From: Symbiodinium natans
Lineage: Eukaryota; Sar; Dinophyceae; Suessiales; Symbiodiniaceae
DNA: 64,000 bases
Assembly (NCBI GenBank): GCA_905221605.1
Contig: CAJNDS010002337.1
Span: 145,001 to 209,000, forward strand
Reading direction: 5' to 3'
Position numbers and translations under genes: made by a program. Below the pieces are notes generated by a model, which was given only the letters and a program-made list of their open reading frames with translations, ran no database searches and was not told the DNA's origin. Numbering within the stretch: the stretch's first letter is position 1; each line of letters opens with the position of its first letter. Below, piece after piece: positions 29,106-39,690 of this stretch.

Positions 29106-29160
29106 GGGGGTTTAGGGTTTAGGGTTTAGGGTTTAGGGTTTAGGGTTTAGGGTTTAGGGT
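29106..29160 (+). repeat. telomere-like array, TTTAGGG orientation
   Basis: About eight units. Confidence 0.92.
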
Positions 29161-29334
29161 TGTCTAGTTTGAGTTATCTTCCTAAGTGAAGGGGGTATTG
29201 GGCTCTCTGGGTTCTGCTCCGTTTGCAGGTGTTCTCCGTTTTGTCGGAGACTGGGTCCCGAAAACCCTGAACCCTAAACCCTAAACCCTAAACCCTAAAC
29301 CCTAAACCCTAAACCCTAATCCCGGGAGGCACAG

Positions 29335-29369
29335 ATGCGCATGTCCACAGCCAAAAGGCGCGATGCGAC
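29335..29369 (+). CDS. putative short exon
   Basis: Between GAGGCACAG and GTGCGC. Reads MRMSTAKRRDA; the split codon AC plus A joins it to the next exon. Confidence 0.42.
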
Positions 29370-29406
29370 GTGCGCTTTGGGGGGGGGTTGGGTTGGCGCG
29401 TTTCAG

Positions 29407-29455
29407 AGCCCTGGGCATCTTTGGTGTGGTTGCGCTCAGAGAGAAGAGGAGCAGG
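29407..29455 (+). CDS. putative coding exon
   Basis: Between GCGTTTCAG and GTTTAG, in phase with 29369. Reads ALGIFGVVALREKRSR. Confidence 0.5.
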
Positions 29456-29527
29456 GTTTAGGGTTTAGGGTTTGGGGTTTCGGGTTTAGGGTTTCGGGTC
29501 TAGGGTTTAGGGTTCAGGGTTTAGGGT

Positions 29528-29590
29528 ACTTGGAGGTTCACTTGGGCAGTTAAGAGGAGGACAAGACCCTATTTCCAACTACCCATAACA
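29528..29590. mobile_element. family A element, short copy
   Basis: ACTTGGAGGTTCACTTGGGC and a reduced centre ending ACTACCCAT. Confidence 0.55.
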
Positions 29591-29602
29591 CCCTTCCGGG
29601 CA

Positions 29603-29710
29603 CCACCAACCCCAAACCCCAAACCCCTCATCCTACACCCAAAACCCTAAACCCCAAACCCCGAACCCCAAACCCCAAACCCCGAACCCCGAACCCCAAA
29701 CCCCAAACCG
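29603..29710 (-). repeat. CCCCAAA / CCCCGAA array
   Basis: Around 13 units in which CCCCAAA and CCCCGAA alternate in pairs, suggesting a 14- or 21-base higher-order unit. Confidence 0.85.
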
Positions 29711-29723
29711 CAACCACAGTAAG

Positions 29724-29774
29724 CCCTTCCCTGGAAAGGCCGAGCGTGGAGAATGCAGGCCCCAGCCGGGGAAA
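29724..29774 (+). CDS. possible exon
   Basis: Seventeen codons between ACAGTAAG and GTTCTT: PFPGKAERGECRPQPGK. Confidence 0.32.
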
Positions 29775-29798
29775 GTTCTTCGAGGGGCTTCCCTAGTT

Positions 29799-29942
29799 CT
29801 TGGGAGCCCGGTGGTGACCCTGTACCCTTTTTGGATTTAGGGTTTAGGGTTTAGAGTTTAGGGTTTAGGGTTTAGGGTTTCGGCTTTGGAAACCCACCAA
29901 AAAAGGTTGCCCTTTTTATGAGATGGTCACTGGGCTACCAAG
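29799..29942. mobile_element. family D element with TTTAGGG inside
   Basis: CTTGGGAGCCCGGTGGTGAC to GGTCACTGGGCTACCAAG. Five to six TTTAGGG units (29835-29880) occupy the centre. Confidence 0.85.
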
Positions 29943-30003
29943 GTTAAGGTGCGGTTCGAGTTCAAAGGGTTTCTGGGGCCATTTGGGCTTATGCGGCTCA
30001 CAG

Positions 30004-30046
30004 GGTTTCAAAGGAAATGCCTCCTACTTTCGGGCGAACTTGACGC
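30004..30046 (+). CDS. putative coding exon
   Basis: Between GGCTCACAG and GTAGTG. Reads GFKGNASYFRANLT, TPR-like spacing. Confidence 0.55.
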
Positions 30047-30408
30047 GTAGTGATAAACACAGGTCTAACGGCTTGAAAAAAGCACTAAACGCCTGAAATG
30101 CAAGGTCCCCTTAAGGCCTTCGAGAGGTCCGGGTGGGGTGCAAGTAAACTCTTTGAACCCCTATACCCACGAACTGCCCTGAACTGCCCTGAACCATGAG
30201 CATCCCTGGGCTACGTCTCTCAGTTTTTGGCTCCGGATTTGGGGTTAAGGGTCTAGGGTCTAGGGTCTAGGGCTTAGGGTTTAGGGTTTAGGGTTTAGGG
30301 TTTAGGGTTTAGGGTTTACCATAGGGTTGCAAACCCTGCAGTACGCTCAAAGCTTCCAGGCATCCTCCTCTCCCCTGCGGGCCCACAAGCCTGCCACATA
30401 AAGCACAG

Positions 30409-30448
30409 CCGGGTGCGAGCCTCAGGAGATTTGCGGCGGGAGAACGCC
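30409..30448 (+). CDS. possible exon
   Basis: After AAGCACAG. Frames reading ASGDLRREN and PGCEPQEICGGR are both open. Donor unclear. Confidence 0.32.
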
Positions 30449-30638
30449 CTAAGCCCTAAACCGCCTAAACCCTAAGCACTAAACCCTACAGGGTTTGCCT
30501 CAAGAGGCCCAAGCCTTCTAAGGCCCAGCTTCACAAGTGGTTTTGAGGTATTGGGCCCTTAAGGTAGGGTCCTGCAAGCCCTGAACCCTAAACCCTACAC
30601 CCTAAACCCTTTAACCTTTTAAACCCTAAACTTCGAAG

Positions 30639-30670
30639 CAAGACTTGACGCCAAGAGTAAAGAGGCTCGG
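30639..30670 (+). CDS. putative short exon
   Basis: Between CTTCGAAG and GTAGCA. Reads RLDAKSKEAR. Confidence 0.45.
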
Positions 30671-30807
30671 GTAGCAGACCCGAGCGATCCGGGGCTCCTT
30701 TTGGGGCTGCCGGTTTCCCCCAAGCTGCGGGTTTAGGGTTTAGGGCTTAGGATTTAGGGTTTAGGGTTTTGGGTTCAGGGTTTAGTGTTTAGGGTTTAGG
30801 GTTTAGA

Positions 30808-30915
30808 CGGTTTAGGGTTTAGACGGTTTAAAAGTTTAGGGTTTAGGCGGTTTAGGGTTTAGGCGGTTTAGGGTTTAGACGGTTTAGGGTTTAGACAGTT
30901 TAGGGTTTAGGGCCG
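30808..30915 (+). repeat. TTTAGGGTTTAGACGG repeats
   Basis: Six or so copies of TTTAGGGTTTAGRCGG: two telomere-like units plus a fixed GRCGG, a 16-base higher-order repeat. Confidence 0.88.
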
Positions 30916-31131
30916 TTTAGGGTTGAGGGTTAGGGAGACCTTGAACCAGTTTCTGACTTTCAAGCAGCGGTGGCTCATGCATTTGTTCATACCGCGGTCG
31001 GCTTCTGAAAGGCTTCTCTGGCTGGCTCTTGGTAGGGAATGAGAGAAAGAGGTGCCCTATGCAATCCCGTAAGGGGAAGAATATGGGGCCACAACCCTAA
31101 ACCCTAAACCCGAAACCCTAAACCGTTGCAG

Positions 31132-31190
31132 GTACCGGGTTCTTTGCTGGATGTCGTGGCATCTGGCCGGAACTACTGGGGCACTCCCAA
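31132..31190 (+). CDS. putative coding exon
   Basis: Between CCGTTGCAG and GTGGCT. Reads SLLDVVASGRNYWGTP; ends AA, which joins the next exon to make Asn. Another frame is open but less likely. Confidence 0.58.
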
Positions 31191-31507
31191 GTGGCTTTTC
31201 CGCGCTTGACAGAGCTATTAGAGGTTTAGGGTTTAGGGTTTAGGGTTTCGGGTTTAGGGTTTAGGGTTTAGGGTTTAGAGGAATGGTAGGTGGAGCCGTT
31301 TCTCGCTCCTTTCCTCCCCGAGACTCCAATAAACCCTATAACCCTGAACCGGTATTTCCCTGAAGCCCTAATCTCCTAAACCCTAAACCCTACAACCCTA
31401 AACCCAGCAACCCTGAAGCCCTAAACCCTAAGTCCTAAGTCCTGAAGCCATAGTTCCCGTAACACCCTGGCATCCACCACTCAGGACTGTAGTCGACGCA
31501 CCCGCAG

Positions 31508-31538
31508 CCTTGGCCTGAGCTTGCCGTTCACTGCGGCA
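31508..31538 (+). CDS. putative short exon
   Basis: Between CACCCGCAG and GTGAGG, a canonical donor. In phase with the exon at 31132; reads LGLSLPFTAA. Confidence 0.52.
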
Positions 31539-31849
31539 GTGAGGGTTTAGGGTTCAGGGTTTGGGGCTTAGTAGGGTTCAGGCTTTAGGGTTTAGGGTTT
31601 AGGGTTGGCGTGTTTGTTTTTGTAGATTTGGGGGGAGACATGCTTGCGGGAATAGGGTTGCGGTTTTGCTTTCCCAAGGAAGTGCGTGGTGTACTCAAGC
31701 GGTCGAGGCCCAAAATTCGGTTTTCTCTTTGGGCACGCTTGGTAAAGTTAACGCGTGTCTCTTTCTGTACTGTGCCCAGAAGGCCCGAAACCTCAAACCT
31801 CAAACCCCACATCCTAAACCCTAAACCCTACCCCCCCCCCCCTTCCCAG

Positions 31850-31882
31850 GAGGCAGACGAGCGACCCCCAGCTCACGCCGTC
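31850..31882 (+). CDS. putative short exon
   Basis: After a poly-C tract and TTCCCAG, before GTGTTC, in phase. Reads EADERPPAHAV. Confidence 0.45.
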
Positions 31883-31963
31883 GTGTTCGGCACCGGAATG
31901 CGAGGACCTTAGTAGACGAGCATCCAAATTGCATAAGCTATTTCTTATGTCCAATGTGTCTTT

Positions 31964-32142
31964 ATATATATATATGCATATACAAAAGTATACCATTAGA
32001 AAAACATAATATATATATATATATATATATATATCCATATATGTATATACATATGTGTGTGTGTGCCTATATATATATACACTTATGTAAACATAAATAA
32101 ACAAATAAATAAATAAATAAATAAATAAGAATATAAATATAA

Positions 32143-32173
<31 letters not shown>

Positions 32174-32180
32174 TATACAT
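31964..32180. repeat. AT-rich microsatellite cluster
   Basis: (TA)n, (AAAT)n and (ATATAA)n stretches over some 200 bp. Confidence 0.93.
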
Positions 32181-32414
32181 ACGCCGTGTCTTGAAGTTGA
32201 CGTACAGTCGATTCACGGTATGGCTTCGGAAAACCCGGAAAACTATATCTATATTTATATTCACATTTATGTTTAGATTCATGTTTATATTTAAGTTAAC
32301 TGTTTTTTTTTCCCGCTGTGCCGCGGGGTCGGTTCTTTGCGTGAAGAGCCCTGTCGGCCGCCTTACCTACTCGGGGCCGTTTACCAGTATGGACCCAGAA
32401 ACGGACTATACTGT

Positions 32415-32517
32415 GAAATGTTCCCCCCTTATACTACCAGTCCTTAATGCGGATGAAAGTGCTCCCTATCACAATCCTAGAAGGACTGTTAAGTTAGTAG
32501 AAGGGGGAACCTCCCAA
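32415..32517. mobile_element. family B element between short direct repeats
   Basis: AATGTTCCCCCCTTATACTA to GAAGGGGGAACCTCCCAA. The 15-base word AGTATGGACCCAGAA lies at 32386-32400 and again at 32518-32532. Confidence 0.82.
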
Positions 32518-32640
32518 AGTATGGACCCAGAACAGCACCATACCTTGACTTTACCGAACTGACCACGAGGAGCCCTTCGGAATCATGCTTGAGAGCACCC
32601 GCCCACGATGGAACTTCAAGCAGGAGATTAGACATACGTA

Positions 32641-32670
32641 TATCTATATATATATATATATATATAATGT
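32641..32670. repeat. AT microsatellite
   Basis: A (TA)n run. Confidence 0.88.
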
Positions 32671-32771
32671 ACACAATGAGATCAACAATAGGAGTAGTTA
32701 GAAGAATACCAGTATCAATACTACTACTAATCCATACTAAGATTCGCTTGGCTGATGGCAGCCGGGGGCCC

Positions 32772-32838
32772 ACCCTAAACCCTAAACCCTAAACCCTAAA
32801 CCCTAAACCCTAAACCCTAAACCCTAAACCCTAAACCA
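32772..32838 (-). repeat. telomere-like array, CCCTAAA orientation
   Basis: About nine units. Confidence 0.92.
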
Positions 32839-32882
32839 CGAAGCTCCACAAAGACTGAAGGTCTGACAACAGTCCGACGCAG

Positions 32883-32934
32883 ATGTGCCTGGAGCTGATG
32901 GACCTCATTGGCGCCGGGACCTCAACATTCTACG
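32883..32934 (+). CDS. putative coding exon
   Basis: Between CCGACGCAG and GTACGG. Reads MCLELMDLIGAGTSTFY with GC-ending codons; in phase with neighbours. Confidence 0.63.
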
Positions 32935-33365
32935 GTACGGGTTCTTAGTAGGAAATGAGGGAATGCAGGTACCTATCCCATAAAGGGTATATTTGGGGGG
33001 GATTTATATAGGGCCTAACTACCAGTAGAGCTTTCACAGGTTCTTTCCATGGTGAAGTGTTGGCTTTTTGCATTGTGGAGGGTAGGTAGATTTTCAGGTG
33101 AAAGTTTCGGCCTTCCCACATGGCGATCTACCGCCTCTGGGATATTCTCAGTGTCAAGGACTGTGCTCTGGTATGGTTTGGGTCGCTGGGTGGGCAAATC
33201 CCAAACACTCAAATACCACTTGAGGAATATTCCTTAAACCAGACCGGGAACCCGATTTACGGGAAAATGTCGTCTAGAGAGGATGGTGCCTCCGCCACTT
33301 GAACCCACAGGTTGCGTTATACCCAGGGACTCCAATACCGCTTAGTTACGGGATATTCCTTGAGC

Positions 33366-33488
33366 AAGAATAAGAGGGTTCCTTATATGGTTTAAGGAAT
33401 ATTCGTTAAACAATAATAAGCGTGTTCCTTATATGGTTTAAGGAATATGCCTTAAACAATACCAAGCCTGTTCCTTATGTGGTTTAAG
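33366..33488. repeat. 46-bp tandem repeat within family F sequence
   Basis: Nearly three copies of a 46-base unit containing GTGTTCCTTATATGGTTTAA and GGAATATTCCTTAAAC. The outer word TCTCTGGGTGCC marks a family F end. Confidence 0.85.
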
Positions 33489-33540
33489 TCTCTGGGTGCC
33501 TCCCCCCCGTAGGGCCCCTGAACCTTTGACCCCGAGCAAG

Positions 33541-33675
33541 TGAAGCCCGAATGTCCCAACGCAGTCGAGGCAATGGCCAAGGGAGAGATCGCGAAGATCC
33601 CGATCATCGTCCAGACGCGTGCGCGGGGCGTTGTTGAATTCTTCACGTCCCTTGCAGCCAGGGATTCTTCCAAGT
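33541..33675 (+). CDS. putative coding exon, long
   Basis: After GAGCAAG and before GTGAGT (canonical). One continuous frame, in phase on both sides, contains NAVEAMAKGEIAKIPIIVQ and GVVEFFTSLAARDSS. Among the best exons here; helical, family unknown. Confidence 0.66.
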
Positions 33676-33955
33676 GTGAGTGGCCTTTCTGGGCTCCTGC
33701 TACAGCTTCCACATGCAAAACCAAGTCCCCTACATACTGTAGGAGCCAAAATCATGACCCACATTATTCCCTCATCATCCCTTTGCGAGTCGCTTCTAGT
33801 ATTCTGGCTTAGACTACCCAAGAATCCATGCTAAAATCCAATGAAGCGGTCCCTGTGGGAATTCCACGTTCCTGCCTGAACTCCGAAGCCCTTCCCAGAA
33901 CCTTTGGGAGGATCCGAAACGTAGATCCCTTTAAGCCAACGGATGACCCAATAGT

Positions 33956-34059
33956 CCCCAAAGAGCCCTATACCCCTTAATTAAGGAATACACCTTTTCT
34001 CGTACTGAGGAGGCCTTTCTAGCTACATTCCTTAATTAAGGGGTTTTGGTCTCTGGGTA
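33956..34059. mobile_element. family F element
   Basis: CCCAAAGAGCCCTATACCCC and TTAATTAAGGAAT at the left; ATTCCTTAATTAAGGGGTTT and CTCTGGGT at the right. Confidence 0.82.
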
Positions 34060-34145
34060 GAGGGTACATGTTGGGGGGGCTCTACCTTCTGGATCCTTTC
34101 AGAAGTTTAGGGTTTAGGGTTTAGGGGTCTGGGTTCACATGCCAG

Positions 34146-34233
34146 GTGGCGTTTTTGGCAGACTCTGCGGCGACATGGTCACAGGCAGCATGACCGATGT
34201 TGCAGCGGCCTGGCGCTCGGGCAATCATTCTGA
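34146..34233 (+). CDS. putative coding exon
   Basis: Between CATGCCAG and GTTTAG. Split codon T plus GT links it to the exon at 33541. Reads GDMVTGSMTDVAAAWRSGN. Confidence 0.6.
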
Positions 34234-34496
34234 GTTTAGGGTTTAGGGTTTTGAGTTTTGGGTTTAGGGTTGCGATGCCTGCCTAGCCAATAGTTGTAAA
34301 ACCCCCGAGATGGTACCCTATGCTACTATTGGGGTACCCGAATTGTACTCGTATTGGGGTCATCCTACGGAACCCTTTAAGGTATCTACCTTTTGGATCC
34401 TCCAGGGGTTTGGGGATGCTTCGCTAGGCAATAGTTGAAAAACAAGCCCTACTTATGCTTGTAGTTGTCAAGATGATGTTTCCGTGCTTGTTGCAG

Positions 34497-34611
34497 ACGC
34501 ATCTCAAGAGGCGAACTTTCAGCCCCGCAGCAATGCCGCACGAAGTCTGGCAGGCCTTTCGCCCTCTTGGGCGTCGCACGCGAAGCAGATTGTGTGATGT
34601 TCTTGTGTAAT
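34497..34611 (+). CDS. putative coding exon
   Basis: After CTTGTTGCAG and before GTACGG, in phase with the previous exon. Contains GRPFALLGVAREADCVMFL, loosely ankyrin-like. Another frame (NFQPRSNAARSLAGLSPS) is open too. Confidence 0.52.
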
Positions 34612-34665
34612 GTACGGTTGTTGGAGAAGTCGTTTTGTGTTTATAATTCTGAGTCCTTTTTAGAT

Positions 34666-34750
34666 GAGAGAATCTATCTTGAGAAAAAGGTACCTCTTAG
34701 CCTTAATGAGGGAATCTATCTTGAGAAAAAGGTACCTCTTAGCCTTAAGT
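34666..34750. repeat. tandem duplication, about 42 bp
   Basis: GAATCTATCTTGAGAAAAAG GTACCTCTTAGCCTTAA occurs twice in tandem, almost identical, so recent. Confidence 0.92.
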
Positions 34751-34900
34751 TCTAAAACCTTAATCTGAACGGCCCTAAACTCTAAACCCCCAAAATCCCT
34801 AAACCCTAAAACCCCAAACTAAACCATAAACCCCTAAACCCTAAAACCCTAAACCCTAAACCCTAAACCCTCAAACCTAGCTTGGTTTTCTGTCTTCTAG

Positions 34901-34965
34901 TTGCGTCCCAAGGTCACTCTCTGGGGCTTGCTGCGAACTTGCCGCGTGGACCGAGGGTGGGGGAG
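34901..34965 (+). CDS. putative exon, three open frames
   Basis: Between GTCTTCTAG and GTTCGT. Phase favours LRPKVTLWGLLRTCRVD; SQGHSLGLAANLPRG is an alternative. Confidence 0.4.
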
Positions 34966-35589
34966 GTTCGTTAGGGTCTAGGGTTTAGGGTTCAGGTTTG
35001 GTCTTAGGTTTCTGGGCAAGGAATGAGAGTCTACCTTCCTCAAACCTGAATCAGAGCCCTAAACCCTAAACTCTAAACCCTAAACCCTAAACCCTAAACC
35101 CTGTCAAACCCTAAACCTCATGCCCTTCACCCCAAACCCGCACTGCCGAGGCTCCCAGACGAAGGCCCCGAAGCCCCAATCCTCAACTCCTCAACCCTAG
35201 AGCCTCAATACTTACTGTTGCTTAGCAGGGCTATATACACCCTTTAAGGGATTATATAGGGTACCTCATTCCCTCATTCCCTCATTCCCTACTAGGCAAG
35301 AATAGGGTGGAGGGTTCAAGGTTTAGGGTTCAGGGTGAAAGCCTGCACCACCCGAAATCCCAACCCTCAAGCATCAAATCCTCGCTGGTTGCATCTATAC
35401 CTGGAGATCCGGCCCAGGGTTGTTTAAGCACAGATACCTCTTGGTGGTTTAGGGTTGGATCTTTAAGAGGGTTGAGGGTTCCGGGTTTTGAGGGCTTTTC
35501 AGTTTTACAGGGTTTTCGGCCACTTTTGGGGTCTTGGGGCTTCAGTGCTTTGGCGGGCCCGCAACCATCAACCCTCAGCCCGCCCTAAA

Positions 35590-35812
35590 CCCTCAACCCT
35601 AAGACCTAAACCCTAAGCCCCAAGCCCTGAAACCTAAACCCCAAACCCCAAACCCCAAACCCCAAACCCCAAACCCCAAACCCTAAACCCGAAACCCTAA
35701 GCCCCAAGCCCCAAGCCCTAAGCCCTGAAACCTAAACCCCAAACCCCAAACCCCAAACCCTAAACCCCAAACCCCAAACCCTAAACCCTAAACCCTAAAC
35801 CCTAAACCCTCT
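35590..35812 (-). repeat. telomere-like array, mixed CCCCAAA and CCCTAAA
   Basis: Around 30 units. A block ending CCCTGAAACCTAAACC followed by CCCCAAA units appears twice (35624 and 35722), an internal duplication of about 95 bp. Confidence 0.92.
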
Positions 35813-35820
35813 TCTTGCAG

Positions 35821-35917
35821 GAGATCCCGCAAGTGCCAATCTTGGCCCTGGACTTCGCTCCTGGGTTGACCACCTCGCAGATTCCCAGGCTTGGGGCACA
35901 CTCGGGGGCTGCCGGGG
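35821..35917 (+). CDS. putative coding exon
   Basis: Between CTTCTTGCAG and GTTTAG. Frames IPQVPILALDFAPGLTTS and GDPASANLGPGLRSWVDH are both open. CCCTAAA array before, TTTAGGG after. Confidence 0.5.
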
Positions 35918-36158
35918 GTTTAGGGTTTAGGGTTTAGGGTTTAGGGTTTATAATACAGTGACAGGGGTGGATAAGAAGGACTAGCATCTTTGATCCAAGT
36001 GCCCTCTTACGCCTCCCCCGCTTCCCGATGGGCGGTTCTCTAAACCTCATGTCCCCTTCTTTGGGTCCGTAAACCCTAATTAAACCCTAAACCCAAAACC
36101 CTAAACCCTCCCTAGAACCCTAAACCCTAAATACTGGGCTCCGTATTCCAATCAACAG

Positions 36159-36278
36159 GAATCCCCCAAAAGGGAGCACCAGCTTGAAGAAATTCCCCGT
36201 GTCTGCCCAGGAAAGATCCCCGCATCACCCCCAAGCCTCAAAACTAGCGCCGCCCGAATGTTCCCAAAGGGCCCCGAA
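36159..36278 (+). CDS. putative coding exon
   Basis: Forty codons between ATCAACAG and GTAGGG. Reads KREHQLEEIPRVCPGKIP; the frame continues past the donor with a similar AGKIP motif, so the donor may be later. Confidence 0.45.
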
Positions 36279-36836
36279 GTAGGGAAGATGACCTGCATCG
36301 CAGGAAAGATCCCTGTACAGTTTAAGGTGTATATTCCTCAAGTGAGGGCTTTTCATCGAGCTCTTTGGGCTAAGTCCTTCATAAAGGTTCTCCCCTGAAG
36401 TTGATTTCCCTTAAGGGTTCCCTGGTTTAGGGTATAGGGGTTAGGGTTCAGGGGCTTTTCCAAACCTGACGCCTAAACGCTTAAGTGTTATTGAAGATGG
36501 GCCACAAAACCCCAAGCTCTGACAAGGGAAGTCTCTCTAAGTTATGGCCTGTCCTGAGGTGCCCTGAATATATAAGTCGCGCACGCACACGAAAAATAGC
36601 CTTCATCTGGGGAACCCTAAACCCGAACGCCTAATTTCCTGAATAGAGGGCACTCGCCATAAGTTAAGCCCCAAGATTCTTCAAACCCTGAACCCTAAAC
36701 CCTTAATCTCTCCCAAACTCCTGTTATATCTTACTATCGGAACCTCAAAAGGTATACAACCCTGCTGTTAGGAACCCTAAACCCTAAACCATTTAGGAAC
36801 CACCCCTCCCCCAAAATAGGTCAAGGCCAACACCCC

Positions 36837-36989
36837 ACTTGGAGGTTCATGGGACTTACTAACCACTTATAATTGTACTTCTAACCCTACTTAAAATTGC
36901 GATAACCCTACTTAAGGCCCTTTAGGGGTATGATAAGTAGGGTTATAAGTACAGTTATAATTGGTTAGTAAGTACCATGAACCTTCAAG
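36837..36989. mobile_element. family A element, long subfamily
   Basis: ACTTGGAGGTTCATGGGACT to AAGTACCATGAACCTTCAAG. Near-palindromic over about 150 bp. Ends ten bases before the exon at 37000. Confidence 0.9.
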
Positions 36990-36999
36990 CAGTCTCCAG

Positions 37000-37076
37000 A
37001 CAACCGCAAGTTCGCCTGGCATCTGCGAGGCAGCTCAAGCCACCTGTGGGGGTCGTGCGGCGCCGAGAGACAGCGG
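37000..37076 (+). CDS. putative exon, three open frames
   Basis: Between AGTCTCCAG and GTTCAG. Frames include VRLASARQLKPPVGVVRR and NRKFAWHLRGSSSHLWG. Exon identity is fair, frame open. Confidence 0.4.
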
Positions 37077-37402
37077 GTTCAGGGTTTGAGGGGGTAGGGT
37101 TCTAGGGCCCTAAGGTTTGAGGGGTTAGGGTTCAGGGTTTAGGATTTAGGGTTCAGGGGGTGTAGGGTTTAGCGCAGAGGCGTTTGGGGCTCTTGCTTGG
37201 GCACTTCTTGAGCAGACCTGCTGTGCTTACAGTGCACAAGCTGAACAACAGGGTTGCTGGATCGCAGGCAGGGGGCCTAGGCACAAACTGCAGCTTAACA
37301 ACACGAGCATAATTCCACGGTGCCGGGACCTGGTAGGGCTTTAAGTTGAAGAGTCTAATTCCGTTGGGTTTTCGGTTGGGAGAGACCCTGACAGTATGCT
37401 AG

Positions 37403-37453
37403 CGTATCGACAACGCAAGCCTCTTCGCCGTCAAGTCCTTATGGGGATTGCGA
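37403..37453 (+). CDS. putative coding exon
   Basis: Seventeen codons between TATGCTAG and GTTTCT. Reads RIDNASLFAVKSLWGLR. Confidence 0.5.
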
Positions 37454-37742
37454 GTTTCTCTCTCACTGCATGCGCAAGGGATCAGCCTTCGCCCGAGAAC
37501 CCCGAACCCTAAACCCTAAACCCTAGAGCCCAGTACCCTTTAATCAAGGTAGTGGACCCCAAACCCTATAAGCCCTATACAAAAACCCTATTCCGTAACT
37601 TCATCCCCTGGGGCACCAAAGAGCCCAATGCCCCCAAACAAGAAATCTACCTTAAATCACAAACAGCGTCCCGACATGATGTGCTGCGTATTCCCGCAAA
37701 GCTGAACCCCAAACCCCGGATCCCAAACCCTAAGCCTTAGGC

Positions 37743-37918
37743 TCTAGACCCTAGACCCCAAACCCTGAGCCCTAAACCCTAAACCCTAAACCCTAAACCC
37801 TAAACCCTAAACCCTAAACCCTAAACCCTAAACCCTAAACCCTAAACCCTAAACCCTAAACCCTAAACCCTAAACCCTAAACCCTAAACCCTAAACCCTA
37901 AACCCTAACCCTAAACTC
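37743..37918 (-). repeat. long telomere-like array, CCCTAAA orientation
   Basis: About 22 units, the first few degenerate (CCCTAGA, CCCTGAG). Confidence 0.94.
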
Positions 37919-37953
37919 TAAAGGAGTGTTGGGCTCTGTATGGGTTCACTCAG

Positions 37954-38014
37954 GCTGAGACGGCCTACTACAACAAAAGCCGATGGGAACCCCAGCTCGC
38001 TGAGGCCCAGGGGG
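37954..38014 (+). CDS. putative coding exon
   Basis: Between TTCACTCAG and GTTTAG. Reads AETAYYNKSRWEPQLAEAQ, TPR-like. CCCTAAA array upstream, TTTAGGG downstream. Confidence 0.66.
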
Positions 38015-38067
38015 GTTTAGGGTTTAGGGTTTAGTGTTTAGGGATTAGGGTTTAGGGTTTCGGGCAG

Positions 38068-38096
38068 AGCTGACCATTCTCTCGGGAAGCTGGAAT
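38068..38096 (+). CDS. putative micro-exon
   Basis: Between CGGGCAG and GTACAT, in phase with the exon at 37954. Reads ELTILSGSWN. Confidence 0.45.
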
Positions 38097-38442
38097 GTAC
38101 ATTCGGAAGGGGGGGGGGCATTTAGGCGCACCATTCCTGGACCCTTATGTCATATATATCCATTAACACAAAGCCCAGCCCAAAACATAGCCGCCTTGAA
38201 ACCCCCAAGCCCCTAAACCTTAGCCCGCAAAAACCCTGAACCCTAAACCCTCTGAACTTTAAACCCGAAGACTGAAGGACAGTCGCAGGAGGGTAGTTGC
38301 TGTTTGCAAAAGCCTCTTAAACACAGCATGGGTTTTAGCCTCTTAAGACTCTTAGGGTTTAGGGTTTAGGGACTTCTACTCACTCACCTGAAGCTGTCCT
38401 AGAAACCCACTCGTCCCTCGAACCCGCAGCTCCCTGCTTCAG

Positions 38443-38500
38443 GTTCCCTCCCTACTCCGACGCGACCTGAAGAAGGATAACCTCACTGGCCTAGGACAGC
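38443..38500 (+). CDS. putative coding exon, donor unclear
   Basis: After CTGCTTCAG, in phase. Reads VPSLLRRDLKKDNLTGLG. The frame stays open into the family A element at 38520; 3' limit approximate. Confidence 0.48.
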
Positions 38501-38519
38501 CCTTGCTTTGGACCTACCT

Positions 38520-38605
38520 ACTTGGAGATTCATCTGGGCAGTTCTAAGGATACGGCTATAAGTACCCCTAATTAAATAAAGTTACAGGTACAATTCGTGG
38601 CCATA
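38520..38605. mobile_element. family A element, partial
   Basis: ACTTGGAGATTCATCTGGGC and part of the interior; right end degraded. Confidence 0.6.
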
Positions 38606-39160
38606 GTAGGGTTTCGGATTTAGAGTCAGGCCGGCGTGCAAGCGCCTTGTGTGCCTTGGGTCTTTGCTTTAGGGGGTAGGGTTTATGGTTTAGGGTACAG
38701 AAATGTCTCAAGGGCCTACATAGGGTTGAGGCTTCCGCTTATGTCATTGTACTCCCAAAATGCCATTCGAGCTAAATGGGCATTGCCTTAAAAAACACCC
38801 GTAACATACCCCCAAACACTACAATCCTTATTGCAGGAACCCCCAAAAAGGATACCCCGATTTTTGGAAACCAGACAACAGGAAGCCGCAAGGCCTTAGA
38901 GCCTTAAGATTGTTTCAAGCAAGGAGAATTCCTGAAATCATAACAGGGGCTCTTCCTATGGTTTTAGAGTATCCCTGAACCCTGGGTTCTGCAACCCAAA
39001 ACCCAAAGCCCTAGAACCCTAAGTCCTAAACCCTACAACCCCAAACGGAGAACCCTAAACCCTAAAGCCCTCAAACCCTAAAACCCTACAACCCTAAAGC
39101 CCTAAAACCCCTGAAGCCCAAACCCTAAAATCCTATACATTTCTAGTCAAGCTTGCGCAG

Positions 39161-39216
39161 GAGCGCTGGCGACCGAGGAGCGCAAATCCAAAGCCGAGGC
39201 GTTGCAGTGGCTTACA
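39161..39216 (+). CDS. putative coding exon
   Basis: Between GCTTGCGCAG and GTGTTC. Reads ATEERKSKAEALQWLT, a charged helix of TPR type. Confidence 0.6.
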
Positions 39217-39486
39217 GTGTTCTTAAACCCAAAAAGCCAAAGGGTTTACATTTTGAGGGTTTGGGGGCTTGAGGACTTGAGGGTTTGAGGGTTTGAGGGT
39301 TTAGTTGCTTAAGCCCGATAAGGTCCAGGGTTCGAGTTTTCAGGGGAATATTTAGAATGAACCCCCCAAACCTAAACCCCCAGACATTTAGCCCAAAAGA
39401 GGGAAATCTGTAAACATCTCAAGTGCATCTCCCAAAATGAGGGGACCCCTTATAAAATCCCAAATCGAATAGATCCCCTTGAACTC

Positions 39487-39517
<31 letters not shown>

Positions 39518-39518
39518 G
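39487..39518. repeat. poly-C followed by poly-A
   Basis: More than 20 C followed by ten A, the same junction as in the centres of families C and G. Confidence 0.95.
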
Positions 39519-39690
39519 GCGCATGTTTTCGGAAGCCCTTACCTAGGTACTACCTAAGCCACGAATTGGAAGTTTAAAACTGCCCCGGCGGTAAGAGTGT
39601 TGTTGTTCCCTAAACCCTAAACCCTCAACCCCACAAACCCTAAACCCTTAACCCTAAACCCTAAACCCTCAACCCCACACCCTGTCGCAG

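Noticed and set aside
31814-32282. Tyr/Ile-rich - strand frames
   Set aside because: Products of the AT microsatellite cluster.
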